DNA of 16,269 nucleotides from an uncultured Porphyromonadaceae bacterium (GTDB lineage Bacteria > Bacteroidota > Bacteroidia > Bacteroidales > Muribaculaceae), in assembly GCA_905212215.1 (NCBI GenBank), contig CAJMDR010000010.1:1-16269 (forward strand), written 5' to 3'. The notes beneath the pieces are model-generated. The model saw only the letters and a program-made list of their open reading frames with translations. It was not told the origin of the DNA and made no database searches. The position numbers and the translations under genes were made by a program. This document shows, one piece after another, positions 1-5,939 of the stretch (position 1 is its first letter; each line of letters begins with the position of its first letter).

Positions 1-7
1 CAAAATT

Positions 8-43
8 CGAGCCATTCGGTATCCCGTATGGCTCGTTTTCTTT
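8..43 (+). terminator. Rho-independent terminator of the left flanking gene
   Basis: CGAGCCAT (8-15) pairs with ATGGCTCG (28-35). An inner CGG/CCG helix closes a TATC loop, with one T-T mismatch between the two helices. The hairpin is followed by TTTTCTTT. This is a classical intrinsic terminator on the plus strand and probably ends a gene lying left of the window, so position 1 is likely still host chromosome or the edge of the element. Confidence 0.75.
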
Positions 44-44
44 C

Positions 45-193
45 GTAGGAGCTGACAGTTGACAAGGGGCTGTCAACCCTACTTTATTAAAATATGTTAA
101 ATAATTCAAAATCGGACAAAGCATCTCAATTCAGCCCGATTCAAGAGGGTAAAATTTCCGATTTTTCAGACCTTCGCTGACAATTTGCTGACA
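45..193. repeat. Cluster of inverted and direct repeats left of the integrase
   Basis: GTAGG (45-49) and CCTAC (78-82) flank an inner TTGACA (59-64)/TGTCAA (71-76) dyad. A second 9-bp inverted repeat, AAAATCGGA (108-116) and TCCGATTTT (157-165), follows. The heptamer GCTGACA occurs at 51-57, 176-182 and 187-193. No gene is visible here. Clusters like this at the integrase end of an element often bind the integrase or accessory factors, but that role is inferred from position only. Confidence 0.45.
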
Positions 194-204
194 AAAATTG
201 AATG

Positions 205-246
205 AAAAATCCCGCAACTCTTGATTGTTAATGAGTTACGGGATTT
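205..246 (-). terminator. Hairpin terminator read on the minus strand, behind a tRNA-like fragment
   Basis: AAATCCCG (207-214) pairs with CGGGATTT (239-246), and AACTC (216-220) pairs with GAGTT (233-237), with a one-base mismatch between the two helices. On the minus strand the hairpin is followed by TTTTTCATTC, giving a good intrinsic terminator. It lies directly downstream, on the minus strand, of the tRNA-like 3' end at 248-267, as expected for the end of a tRNA transcription unit. Confidence 0.6.
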
Positions 247-247
247 A

Positions 248-267
248 TGGGTGCCCAGAACAGAACC
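248..267 (-). other. Probable attachment-site core: displaced tRNA 3' end
   Basis: Read on the minus strand, this segment contains CTGTTCTGGGCACC. That is what the 3' half of a T-arm plus acceptor stem and CCA region of a bacterial tRNA (acceptor GCCCAGA) looks like, and it runs straight into a minus-strand terminator. No tRNA body precedes it: the sequence at 268-300 is AT-rich and has no T-loop or anticodon arm. The simplest reading is an att core created when the element inserted into a tRNA 3' end, with the intact tRNA at the other end outside this window. The tRNA identity and the exact core are not determinable here. Confidence 0.4.
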
Positions 268-381
268 ACTAAAACTACTTTCTATTACTTTCTAATACTT
301 ATATATATCGCTTCATATTAGCGTCTTATAAAAATATTGCAGATCTTATAGAGTCTTTGAATTGCTTAAAATAGCGGAATC

Positions 382-477
382 TTGCCTGTAAATTTGCCTG
401 TAAAATTATTTTGAGTTATCTTTGTAATCGTATTCGGGTTGAACCGCGTGGGCGTTGCCTGCAAAGTTGCCTGTAAT
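382..477. repeat. Two pairs of direct repeats upstream of the integrase
   Basis: The unit TTGCCTG(T/C)AA occurs four times, starting at 382, 394, 455 and 467. The units are arranged as two pairs, each with 12-bp spacing, and the pairs are 73 bp apart start to start. All copies have the same orientation and lie just before the integrase start. This arrangement resembles arm-type sites bound by the N-terminal domain of tyrosine recombinases, or sites of an excisionase. A promoter-like TAAATTTG (389-396) sits between repeats 1 and 2, so binding could also control integrase expression. The repeats are read directly; the role is inferred. Confidence 0.6.
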
Positions 478-505
478 AGTAATTTTAACTCTAATAATCT
501 CTCCA

Positions 506-1924
506 ATGGCGACATTCAGATTTGAACTCAACGGACGACCGACCAAGAACAAGACATACGTGGTGTATCTTCGTGTGACGGTCGGCGGCAAAAGAAAACT
601 TATCAAGACGATGGTCGAGATTGCCCGACCTTCCGATTTCAATGCAAAATGCAAAGGCGAGAATTGGATACGTGGCGGTGTCCGCGACGCAAAGGTGCTC
701 AATGCACAGCTGGCCGATATTCTCGCCAAGGCGAAGGAAACGTATAAGGAACTCGACAAGGAAGGCGAGGTAACGACCGTCGCGCTTGCCAAGGAGATGA
801 ATACCGAGGCAGTTTCACCTTCGTTTCTTGCTTTTGCGCGTGAGAGGGCGCAGATGATTTATGATAACGGCGGCTGGCGCAACTGGCGTAAGTATTGCGG
901 ACTTATCAATAAACTGGATGCGTTCCGAAAGAAACGCCGTATGGCCGACATTACTGTTGCTGATATGACTGTCGAGCTGTTGACTCGCTTTGACAACTTT
1001 CTCCACAAGTGGGAAAATGAGCGCGAGCCGGGAAAGTTGTTGCATCCGAACACTATCGAGGTTCAGTTCAATATTCTCCGCACACTGGTTCATCGCACAA
1101 TCGAGGTCGGTATAATGGAGGCTTCAAAGGATCCGTTCCTCGTATTCAAATACAAGGGTGTAAAGACCATCAAGGAAAAACTTGATGATTCAGAGATGGA
1201 GCGTATCATCAATCTGGAATTGGAGGAGGGCTCGCTGATATGGCACTGCAAAAATTATTTCCTGTTCAGCTATTATTGTGCCGGTATCCGTGCAGCTGAT
1301 TTGATTCAATTGCGATGGGGCAATGTCACCGTCTCCGGAAGATTGCATTACCAGATGGGCAAGAACCATAAAGAGCGTGACCTTCTTCTAGTTGAGCAGG
1401 CTATTGAAATCCTGCGCCATTATCAGCGGGAGGATGCAAAGGCTACGGATTATATTTTCCCATTGCTGTCAAATGATGCTGAATATGCCGGATATGTGAC
1501 GCAAGCCGACAAAGACAGAATGCGCCCGGAACTGCGGCACAAGATGTATCAGGATATTTCATCAAAGAACGCCCTTATCAACAAATATCTCAAAAAGATT
1601 GCAGAGAAGGCGGAGATTGAGAAACCACTGTCAATGCACATCAGCCGTCACTCGTTCGCTCATATAGCGCAGGAGTCAGGAGCCGAGTCATCAGCCATCA
1701 AGAATATCCTTGGTCATAGCAACCTCGCCACAACCGAGCGTTACATGGGTAGCTTCGACACCTCCAAGACCGATGAAACGCTACGCAATGTCTTCTCCAA
1801 GAAACAGTCCTCGGCTACCGCAACGAAGGAATCAGGAGCGACAAAAGAGGAGCAGGCAATCGAATTGCTAAAGGGTATGACCCCGGAGCAAATAATGGCT
1901 GTGATTTCGGCAATCAACAAATAA
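506..1924 (+). CDS. Tyrosine recombinase (integrase) of the mobile element
   Basis: This 472-residue protein would catalyse integration and excision of the element through a covalent 3'-phosphotyrosine intermediate. The N-terminal 100 residues look like an arm-binding domain, followed by a SAM-like core-binding domain (about 110-220) and the catalytic domain. The catalytic residues are visible: Arg262 in AGIRAADLIQLRW, His378 and Arg381 in HISRHSFAH, His404 in LGHSN and the nucleophile Tyr413 in TTERYMG. Length and layout are typical of Bacteroidales integrases. The ATG at 506 is preferred because the conserved MATFRFELNG start follows it. An in-frame TTG at 455 exists, but starting there would translate through the two direct repeats at 455-477. 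The position next to att-like sequence supports a role as the element's own integrase. Confidence 0.95.
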   Translation: MATFRFELNGRPTKNKTYVVYLRVTVGGKRKLIKTMVEIARPSDFNAKCKGENWIRGGVRDAKVLNAQLADILAKAKETYKELDKEGEVTTVALAKEMNTEAVSPSFLAFARERAQMIYDNGGWRNWRKYCGLINKLDAFRKKRRMADITVADMTVELLTRFDNFLHKWENEREPGKLLHPNTIEVQFNILRTLVHRTIEVGIMEASKDPFLVFKYKGVKTIKEKLDDSEMERIINLELEEGSLIWHCKNYFLFSYYCAGIRAADLIQLRWGNVTVSGRLHYQMGKNHKERDLLLVEQAIEILRHYQREDAKATDYIFPLLSNDAEYAGYVTQADKDRMRPELRHKMYQDISSKNALINKYLKKIAEKAEIEKPLSMHISRHSFAHIAQESGAESSAIKNILGHSNLATTERYMGSFDTSKTDETLRNVFSKKQSSATATKESGATKEEQAIELLKGMTPEQIMAVISAINK

Positions 1925-1989
1925 TCCTATTCGCGAGTTGGCAAATAGCGCATGTCGAGCTTTGGCTCGGTGCACGATTCCGAAGGAAA

Positions 1990-2021
1990 TTTGACCAACC
2001 GACAAATAATCAGTAAATTTG
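1990..2021 (+). promoter_or_regulatory. Bacteroidetes-type promoter for the YhcG gene
   Basis: TTTG (1990-1993) is followed after 20 nt by TAAATTTG (2014-2021), matching the Bacteroidetes sigma-ABfr consensus. The -7 element ends only three bases before the ATG at 2025, so a transcript from it would start at or just after the start codon. A small hairpin, CGAGC (1956-1960)/GCTCG (1965-1969), lies between the integrase stop and this promoter. Confidence 0.5.
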
Positions 2022-2024
2022 CAT

Positions 2025-3188
2025 ATGGAACAGAATACAGCAATAGCACACATATATAACCATGCGGCTGAAACCATAAAGAATGCTATTCTGAAAGGTC
2101 AATATGAAGCTGCAAAGGGTGTCAATCGGGTGCAACTGTTTACATATTTTGCCATTGGGAAATATGTGTCTTTAAACACAAGAAACGGAGTATGGGGAAC
2201 CGGGGCATTGAAAGCTATCAGCGAAAGGCTTAGGAAGATTCTTCCCGGTTTAAGGGGATACGGAGAAACCCAATTGAGGGAAATGAGATTGTTTTATGAA
2301 GGCTGGTCTTTCCTTGATTCAAATTCATCGGTTACGACCGACGAATTTGACACTGTTAATTCATCGGTTGCAACCGATGAATTGCAAGACATTGTAAACG
2401 TGGGAGATATATTGGGTTTAATTAAGATTGAGACACCATCGGCATTTCCAATGGAAGACTATCTTAAAACTCCGTTCACTCATCATACCGTACTGCTTCG
2501 CAAATGCAAGAATAACGAGGAACGGTATTATTACATGGGAAGGTGTGTTGAGGAACGTATGTCAGTGCCACGCCTCGAACAAGTTATATCAGAAGGTGAG
2601 TATAAAAAAGCCGGAAAAGCTCCTAATAACTTTATAGAGCGAATTGAGGATAAGAATCTGGCCCGTAAGGCTGTCATGCAGTTTAAGGATTCGTATCTAT
2701 TGGATTTTATCAACATTGAGGAGATCGGTGAGCGGGATTTGCAGGATATTGATGAACGTGTAGTCGAGCAACAGATAGTACACAATATTAAGAAATTCAT
2801 AATGACATTTGGTAAGGATTTTGCTTTCGTCGGCAATCAGTACCATCTTGAAATATATTCAGAGGACTTCTTCCCCGATCTGTTGTTCTTCAACCGGGAA
2901 CTGAACGCACTGGTAGTGGTCGAGCTCAAATCGGGCAAATTCAAGTCGAGCTATCTTGCCCAGCTGATGACCTATCTGCGAATCCTTGATGATAAAGTTA
3001 AAAAGCCGCATGAAAATCCATCTATCGGAATCGTCCTATGCAAGGAGGCTAACAGAAGCTTTGTGGAGTACGTCATGCAGGACTACGACAAACCGATGGG
3101 CGTTGCCACATATACTACAACTAAAGAAATGCCCGAAATGCTGAAAGACACCCTCCCGGATATGGATGAGCTGAAGAAACTACTCTGA
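2025..3188 (+). CDS. yhcG: YhcG/DUF1016-type PD-(D/E)XK nuclease
   Basis: This 387-residue protein has the two-domain layout of the YhcG family. The N-terminal DUF1016 helical domain (about 5-95) contains the YFAIGKYVS and GYGETQLREMRLFYE segments. The C-terminal PD-(D/E)XK nuclease fold (about 230-380) has Asp285 in FFPDLLFFN, Glu300-Leu-Lys302 in VVVELKSGKFK and Gln313 in LAQLMTYL. These are the expected metal-binding and catalytic residues, so the enzyme appears intact. The family is found with restriction-modification loci and mobile elements, and its cellular target is not settled. The linker (about 100-120) carries a 12-residue tandem repeat encoded by palindromic DNA. ATG 2025 is chosen over the in-frame TTG at 2019, which is inside the promoter. 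A terminator at 3448 ends the unit. Confidence 0.9.
   Translation: MEQNTAIAHIYNHAAETIKNAILKGQYEAAKGVNRVQLFTYFAIGKYVSLNTRNGVWGTGALKAISERLRKILPGLRGYGETQLREMRLFYEGWSFLDSNSSVTTDEFDTVNSSVATDELQDIVNVGDILGLIKIETPSAFPMEDYLKTPFTHHTVLLRKCKNNEERYYYMGRCVEERMSVPRLEQVISEGEYKKAGKAPNNFIERIEDKNLARKAVMQFKDSYLLDFINIEEIGERDLQDIDERVVEQQIVHNIKKFIMTFGKDFAFVGNQYHLEIYSEDFFPDLLFFNRELNALVVVELKSGKFKSSYLAQLMTYLRILDDKVKKPHENPSIGIVLCKEANRSFVEYVMQDYDKPMGVATYTTTKEMPEMLKDTLPDMDELKKLL
2322..2383 (+). repeat. Two tandem in-frame palindromes inside yhcG
   Basis: Positions 2358-2383 form a perfect 26-bp palindrome with half-site AATTCATCGGTTG. Positions 2322-2347 are an imperfect copy of the same palindrome. The period is 36 bp, exactly 12 codons, and the encoded peptides NSSVTTDEFDTV and NSSVATDELQDI are near-identical. 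The repeats fall in the variable linker between the DUF1016 domain and the nuclease domain. Confidence 0.85.
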
Positions 3189-3277
3189 TTAAGAATTGTC
3201 GTCTCTATTCTGCCCCAATAGTCACAAGTCAGAGTTGGTGATATGTGGAATGTCACCAATAAATACATTGTTGTCAT

Positions 3278-3357
3278 CAATAATGGCACCGATGTCACCA
3301 ATAATGGCACCAATAAATTAGAGATTGACACCAATAATGGCACCGACAATGTCACCA
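3278..3357. repeat. Short repeats built on CAATAATGGCACC
   Basis: The 13-mer CAATAATGGCACC is found exactly at 3278-3290, 3299-3311 and 3332-3344, separated by related text, and GTCACCAAT recurs around it (3252, 3294 and 3351). A 63-codon frame runs through (3243-3434) and would encode NNGT repeats, but it has no recognisable domain and I do not call it a gene. The segment lies between the yhcG stop and its terminator. Confidence 0.7.
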
Positions 3358-3370
3358 ATCCGACGTCAAT

Positions 3371-3432
3371 GGAACGATGCGGAACAATGACCGGAACAAT
3401 CCGGAATGATAATCGGAACGATCCGGAACGAT
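3371..3432. repeat. Iteron-like array of six GGAAYRAT units
   Basis: The octamer GGAA(C/T)(A/G)AT begins at 3371, 3381, 3393, 3403, 3415 and 3425. The spacing alternates strictly 10, 12, 10, 12, 10 bp, so it forms a 22-bp double unit, close to two helical turns. All units have the same orientation. Such an array suggests a protein-binding site of the iteron or operator kind near the mobilization block. It could also be decayed tandem duplication. Confidence 0.65.
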
Positions 3433-3447
3433 GAATAGAGAGAATTA

Positions 3448-3487
3448 ACGTCGGCAAGGAGGTAGCCCCCCTGCCGACGTTTTCTTT
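3448..3487 (+). terminator. Strong intrinsic terminator between yhcG and the mob gene
   Basis: ACGTCGGCA (3448-3456) pairs perfectly with TGCCGACGT (3472-3480), and the plus strand continues TTTCTTT. It would stop transcripts coming from yhcG. The minus-strand mob gene ends at 3496, so the same stem may serve that convergent gene as well, although the minus-strand T-tract is weaker. Confidence 0.8.
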
Positions 3488-3495
3488 CGCCGTTC

Positions 3496-3927
3496 TTATT
3501 TGTCCTGTATGGTTTGTTGCCAGCGATGGTCGAACTGTTTGGCCAGTTCCTGAATGTCGAGGCATACAGACACCAGCCTCATCGTTGCTTCTCGCAGCCT
3601 CTCGATGGCGGCATTGCATTTCTTTTCGCTGAAATTCTCACGAAGCGTCTTTACCAAAGTGTCGTAACTGACACCGTAAGTTCGATAGAGTGCGTTCAGC
3701 GAGGACAACTGATTGATGAAAATCCGTGTGTTTTCATCGACAACAAAGACCTTGAAAGGCTTCTGGAAAAGAAAGTTTTTGATGAAGGCAGCCTTGTTGA
3801 TGGCTCCGGACTGCTCGAACATTGAGAGGAATCGAGCATTTTCCTCTGCGTTGAACCGCACGACATAGCGGTTCACGGAAGGGTCAGCCTTAGGTCTGCG
3901 ATCTCCGTTGTTTGAGTATTTACCCAT
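3496..3927 (-). CDS. Accessory mobilization protein (MobA/MobC-like)
   Basis: This 143-residue basic protein resembles the small relaxosome accessory proteins of Bacteroides conjugative and mobilizable elements, which bind oriT and help the relaxase. The N-terminus (about 8-45; RRPKADPSVNRYVVRFNAEE, then a helix with KAAFIKNFLF) looks like a ribbon-helix-helix DNA-binding unit. The C-terminal two thirds is helical, with the LNALYRTYGVSYDTLVKTLR and LVSVCLDIQELAKQF segments. The ATG at 3927 is chosen because it gives the typical MGKYSN start; an in-frame ATG at 4026 would extend into the oriT-like repeats. In related elements the relaxase gene follows directly, but here the gene is followed by a terminator and repeats, so it is an orphan in this window. 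Family placement is from motif memory. Confidence 0.7.
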   Translation of the reverse strand: MGKYSNNGDRRPKADPSVNRYVVRFNAEENARFLSMFEQSGAINKAAFIKNFLFQKPFKVFVVDENTRIFINQLSSLNALYRTYGVSYDTLVKTLRENFSEKKCNAAIERLREATMRLVSVCLDIQELAKQFDHRWQQTIQDK

Positions 3928-3979
3928 AAAAATAAGAGATGGCATCGCAGATTGCTTCGCTGAGAAATGCCGCAGGCGT

Positions 3980-4130
3980 TGAAAGGGGTTTCCGACTTTG
4001 GAGGAAACCATTCCCTCGGAGAGCAAGGGTTACGAGGCACCGGTTTTATTTCGAGTGCCTTGCAACATACCTTGCTCATCCATGTGGATGCTTGTTTTTC
4101 AGCGAATTGTTACATCCGGTCTTGGATGTT
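3980..4130. other. oriT-like region upstream of the mob gene
   Basis: The region upstream of the minus-strand mob gene is dense in dyads. These are GGTTTCC (3987-3993)/GGAAACC (4003-4009); GCAAGG (4023-4028)/CCTTGC (4058-4063) with an overlapping GGCAC (4036-4040)/GTGCC (4055-4059); CATCC (4077-4081)/GGATG (4086-4090); and ACATCC (4112-4117)/GGATGT (4124-4129). The last two share a core. In CTn341- and CTnDOT-like elements oriT lies upstream of the mob operon, which fits this position. The nick site cannot be assigned from sequence alone. Confidence 0.45.
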
Positions 4131-4146
4131 TCCACGAATGTCATAT

Positions 4147-4178
4147 TAAAGATACGAAAAATTTCCGAAACTGCCAAA
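4147..4178 (-). promoter_or_regulatory. Possible promoter of the mob gene
   Basis: On the minus strand TTTG (4178-4175) is followed after 20 nt by TATCTTTA (4154-4147). This matches the Bacteroidetes promoter except for the final base. A transcript from here would run through the oriT-like dyads before reaching the mob ATG at 3927. Confidence 0.4.
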
Positions 4179-4677
4179 TTCCGCTTCCTCCCGTCCGAAT
4201 GTGGCGTAAATCCGATTGAACAGTGTGTGAAATTCGACGGTCAATGGAAGCGGGTCGTTTGAAATTTCTTCCTACTTTCTTGACTGCGCAGGGGTGCCAT
4301 ACCTGAATTTAGGCGTAACAAACGGCATTTGACGGCAGATTTAGGCGCCCGATGCCCAACATATTCAAATATTTGGACTTGCATATCCATTGATGTTAAC
4401 TTTGTCATATTCCTATGTAGAGGCAAGGATGTCAGTGTATGCACCCTTTAGAGCATACTTACTATTATAGGAATGTATATACGACTTGATAAACATCTAA
4501 GAATCAATTTACTTTTACGTGCTTTCAGATATAGTTATAGGCATAAATCCTGATTACCATATCCATAAACGACTGTTTCAGAGTGCTGATGTTAAAATAT
4601 ATGAATATCCATTTGCAAGAACGCAAAGGCACATTTCTGTATGTTCGTTTATTCAAACATTTAAACGTATAAATGCG

Positions 4678-4711
4678 GATTCGTAGCCACGCGGCTCCGT
4701 AGCCACGAATC
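4678..4711. repeat. Inverted repeat containing a direct duplication
   Basis: GATTCGT (4678-4684) and ACGAATC (4705-4711) are inverted. Inside them CGTAGCCACG occurs twice in direct orientation (4682-4691 and 4698-4707, 16 bp apart), and AGCC/GGCT forms an inner stem. The block is GC-rich in an AT-rich surrounding, consistent with a protein-binding site or an integration scar. No function is assigned. Confidence 0.55.
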
Positions 4712-4761
4712 GCGGCAGATTCAGGCAATGCGAGGCGACATAATCCCGACAGGTCTGAAAG

Positions 4762-4794
4762 TTTGGGCAGACAGACGGCGTCATGCTATCTTTG
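4762..4794 (+). promoter_or_regulatory. Bacteroidetes-type promoter upstream of the DUF3408 gene
   Basis: TTTG (4762-4765) is followed after 21 nt by a perfect TATCTTTG (4787-4794). It points toward the DUF3408 and helix-turn-helix genes, leaving a leader of about 315 nt. In an intact element it would probably have served a gene that is now missing. Confidence 0.5.
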
Positions 4795-5115
4795 TCGTAG
4801 AATTTCAGCCTCCTCAGATTCCGCCGCCGGACTATTTGAGAAAAACACGAAATTCGTACTTGCTGAAATTTGCTTCCCGCTACATACTCGATTCTTTTGA
4901 ATCAGCATCTTTATCCGAGCACATACGCCGTCACATTCAGTTGATGAGTTTTGAAATGATTGACCGCCCTATGTTCAAAGGAATATGCCGTTCAGAACGA
5001 ATCCTGCACCCATCATCCGGACTTCAACAGTAAGCTCGGACAGCCTCAGGTGTGTAGATGTGGAAGCGTCCATTAGAATAGTCAAGATGTATGTTAACCC
5101 CAGAAATAGAGAATT

Positions 5116-5553
5116 ATGGCAAAAAGATATGATAACGACTTTGATGCAGAGGCCTTCGTGGAGAATTTTCGTGCCAAGGAAGCGCCGCCTTCCGCTCCCC
5201 GAAATAGCACTGAGGAATCAATTCCCACGGCGCAAGAACCTTCCTCTTCGGTGTTATCCGGTCACAAGGGAACTTCTACATCAAAATCCCGCAATTCGGC
5301 TCTATCGGCACAAGTGGAAGAATACAGACGAAAGTTTATTGATGATCTGTCGTATCTATGTCCACCATCCGGATGCTCGAATGTAAGAATCTATCCTGAA
5401 TTTGTGAAACTGATCAGGCAGCTGCAACTCCTATGTGGAACCCGCAAGGCCAATCTTACAACCTTCATCAACAACCTGCTCCGACAGCACTTCGACGAAT
5501 GCAAGGAAGCAATCGTCAAGCTCCGTAAAGAATATGACAAGCCCCTTGAGTAA
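5116..5553 (+). CDS. DUF3408 family protein of the transfer region
   Basis: This 145-residue protein has the two-part layout of DUF3408 proteins, which are encoded at the start of the tra region of Bacteroidetes conjugative elements (TraB/TraC position). The first 75 residues are a low-complexity Ser/Pro/Ala-rich tail. The C-terminal domain (about 78-143) reads YRRKFIDDLSYL, then VRIYPEFVKLIRQL and TFINNLLRQHFDECKEAI, a pattern suggestive of ribbon-helix-helix DNA binding. The role of the family is not well established. The next gene starts inside its last codons (20-nt overlap), so the two are probably translated together. ATG 5116 gives the usual short Lys-rich start. Confidence 0.75.
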   Translation: MAKRYDNDFDAEAFVENFRAKEAPPSAPRNSTEESIPTAQEPSSSVLSGHKGTSTSKSRNSALSAQVEEYRRKFIDDLSYLCPPSGCSNVRIYPEFVKLIRQLQLLCGTRKANLTTFINNLLRQHFDECKEAIVKLRKEYDKPLE

Positions 5554-5857
5554 ATCTCAGCAAAATTCCGCTCCAACATCGCTCATGCTAATGATTCCAC
5601 AGGAGGAGTGGCAATCACTGCACGATAAACTCGACCGTCTCATCGCGATGGTCGAGAAAACCCGGACCGGAAATCCCGGCAAAGACTGGTTTGAGTCCGA
5701 CGAAGTCCGCGAAATCCTCGGCATATCCCCCAAGACGTGGCAGAACTACCGCGACCAACGCCTCATTCCCTTCTCGCAGATAGGCCGCAAAATCTACGTC
5801 AACCGCGCCGACCTCGACGCCTTCCTCCGCCAGCATCGCATCGCGCCGAGAAAATAG
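5534..5857 (+). CDS. Small helix-turn-helix DNA-binding protein
   Basis: This 107-residue protein ends in a MerR/excisionase-like helix-turn-helix unit (about 55-102; WFESDEVREILGISPKTWQNY, then a wing with SQIGRKIYVNRADLDAFL). This is the HTH_17-type fold common in Bacteroidetes mobile elements. A short amphipathic helix (WQSLHDKLDRLIAMVEK) precedes it and could dimerize. The ATG at 5534 overlaps the DUF3408 gene; a later in-frame ATG at 5585 would remove only a poorly conserved leader. The gene is richer in GC than the operon that follows. It may act as excisionase or as regulator; a large dyad lies 13 bp after its stop, on top of the next promoter. Confidence 0.8.
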   Translation: MTSPLSKSQQNSAPTSLMLMIPQEEWQSLHDKLDRLIAMVEKTRTGNPGKDWFESDEVREILGISPKTWQNYRDQRLIPFSQIGRKIYVNRADLDAFLRQHRIAPRK

Positions 5858-5870
5858 CAAACGTCCCATT

Positions 5871-5906
5871 GGCAATTGGTTGTGTTTTACGACATAACCG
5901 ATTGCC
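5871..5906. promoter_or_regulatory. Large dyad over the promoter of the helicase operon
   Basis: GGCAAT (5871-5876) mirrors ATTGCC (5901-5906), continued inward by GGTT (5878-5881)/AACC (5896-5899) and TGT (5883-5885)/ACA (5892-5894). As RNA this is a 15-bp stem with two wobble pairs and a 6-nt loop. No T-tract follows, so it is a poor terminator. Its right arm overlaps the -33 element of the next promoter, which suggests an operator, perhaps for the adjacent helix-turn-helix protein. Confidence 0.55.
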
Positions 5907-5931
5907 ATCTCAAAAATTCTTTGTAACTTTG
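5901..5931 (+). promoter_or_regulatory. Promoter of the helicase-methylase-ATPase operon
   Basis: ATTG (5901-5904) is followed after 19 nt by a perfect TAACTTTG (5924-5931). Transcription would start near 5936-5940, about 185 nt before the helicase start codon. No other good match occurs between this point and the next genes. Confidence 0.6.
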
Positions 5932-5939
5932 CATAAATA

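Larger units (their letters stand above)
4180..5115. other. About 0.9 kb without a convincing gene
   Basis: No frame in this stretch has a recognisable product. A 101-codon plus-strand frame at 4728-5033 shows no family motif, and the promoter at 4762-4794 lies inside it. In related mobile elements the space between oriT and DUF3408 often holds a ParA gene; none is seen, so this may be the scar of a deletion. Small structures include TTTGC (4612-4616)/GCAAA (4623-4627) and the repeat at 4678-4711, listed separately. Confidence 0.5.

Noticed and set aside
455..505. TTG start that would lengthen the integrase by 17 residues
   Set aside because: It would translate through two of the four direct repeats, and the family-like start MATFRFELNG follows the ATG at 506.
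3371..3432. CRISPR array
   Set aside because: Units are 8 bp with 2-4 bp between them, far too short for repeats and spacers, and no cas genes are near.
3243..3434. 63-codon frame encoding NNGT repeats
   Set aside because: It is made of short DNA repeats, one family of which has a 22-bp period that does not fit codons; no domain or clear start signal.
4728..5033. 101-codon plus-strand frame
   Set aside because: No recognisable motif, and a good promoter (4762-4794) lies inside it; it may be chance or a decayed gene.
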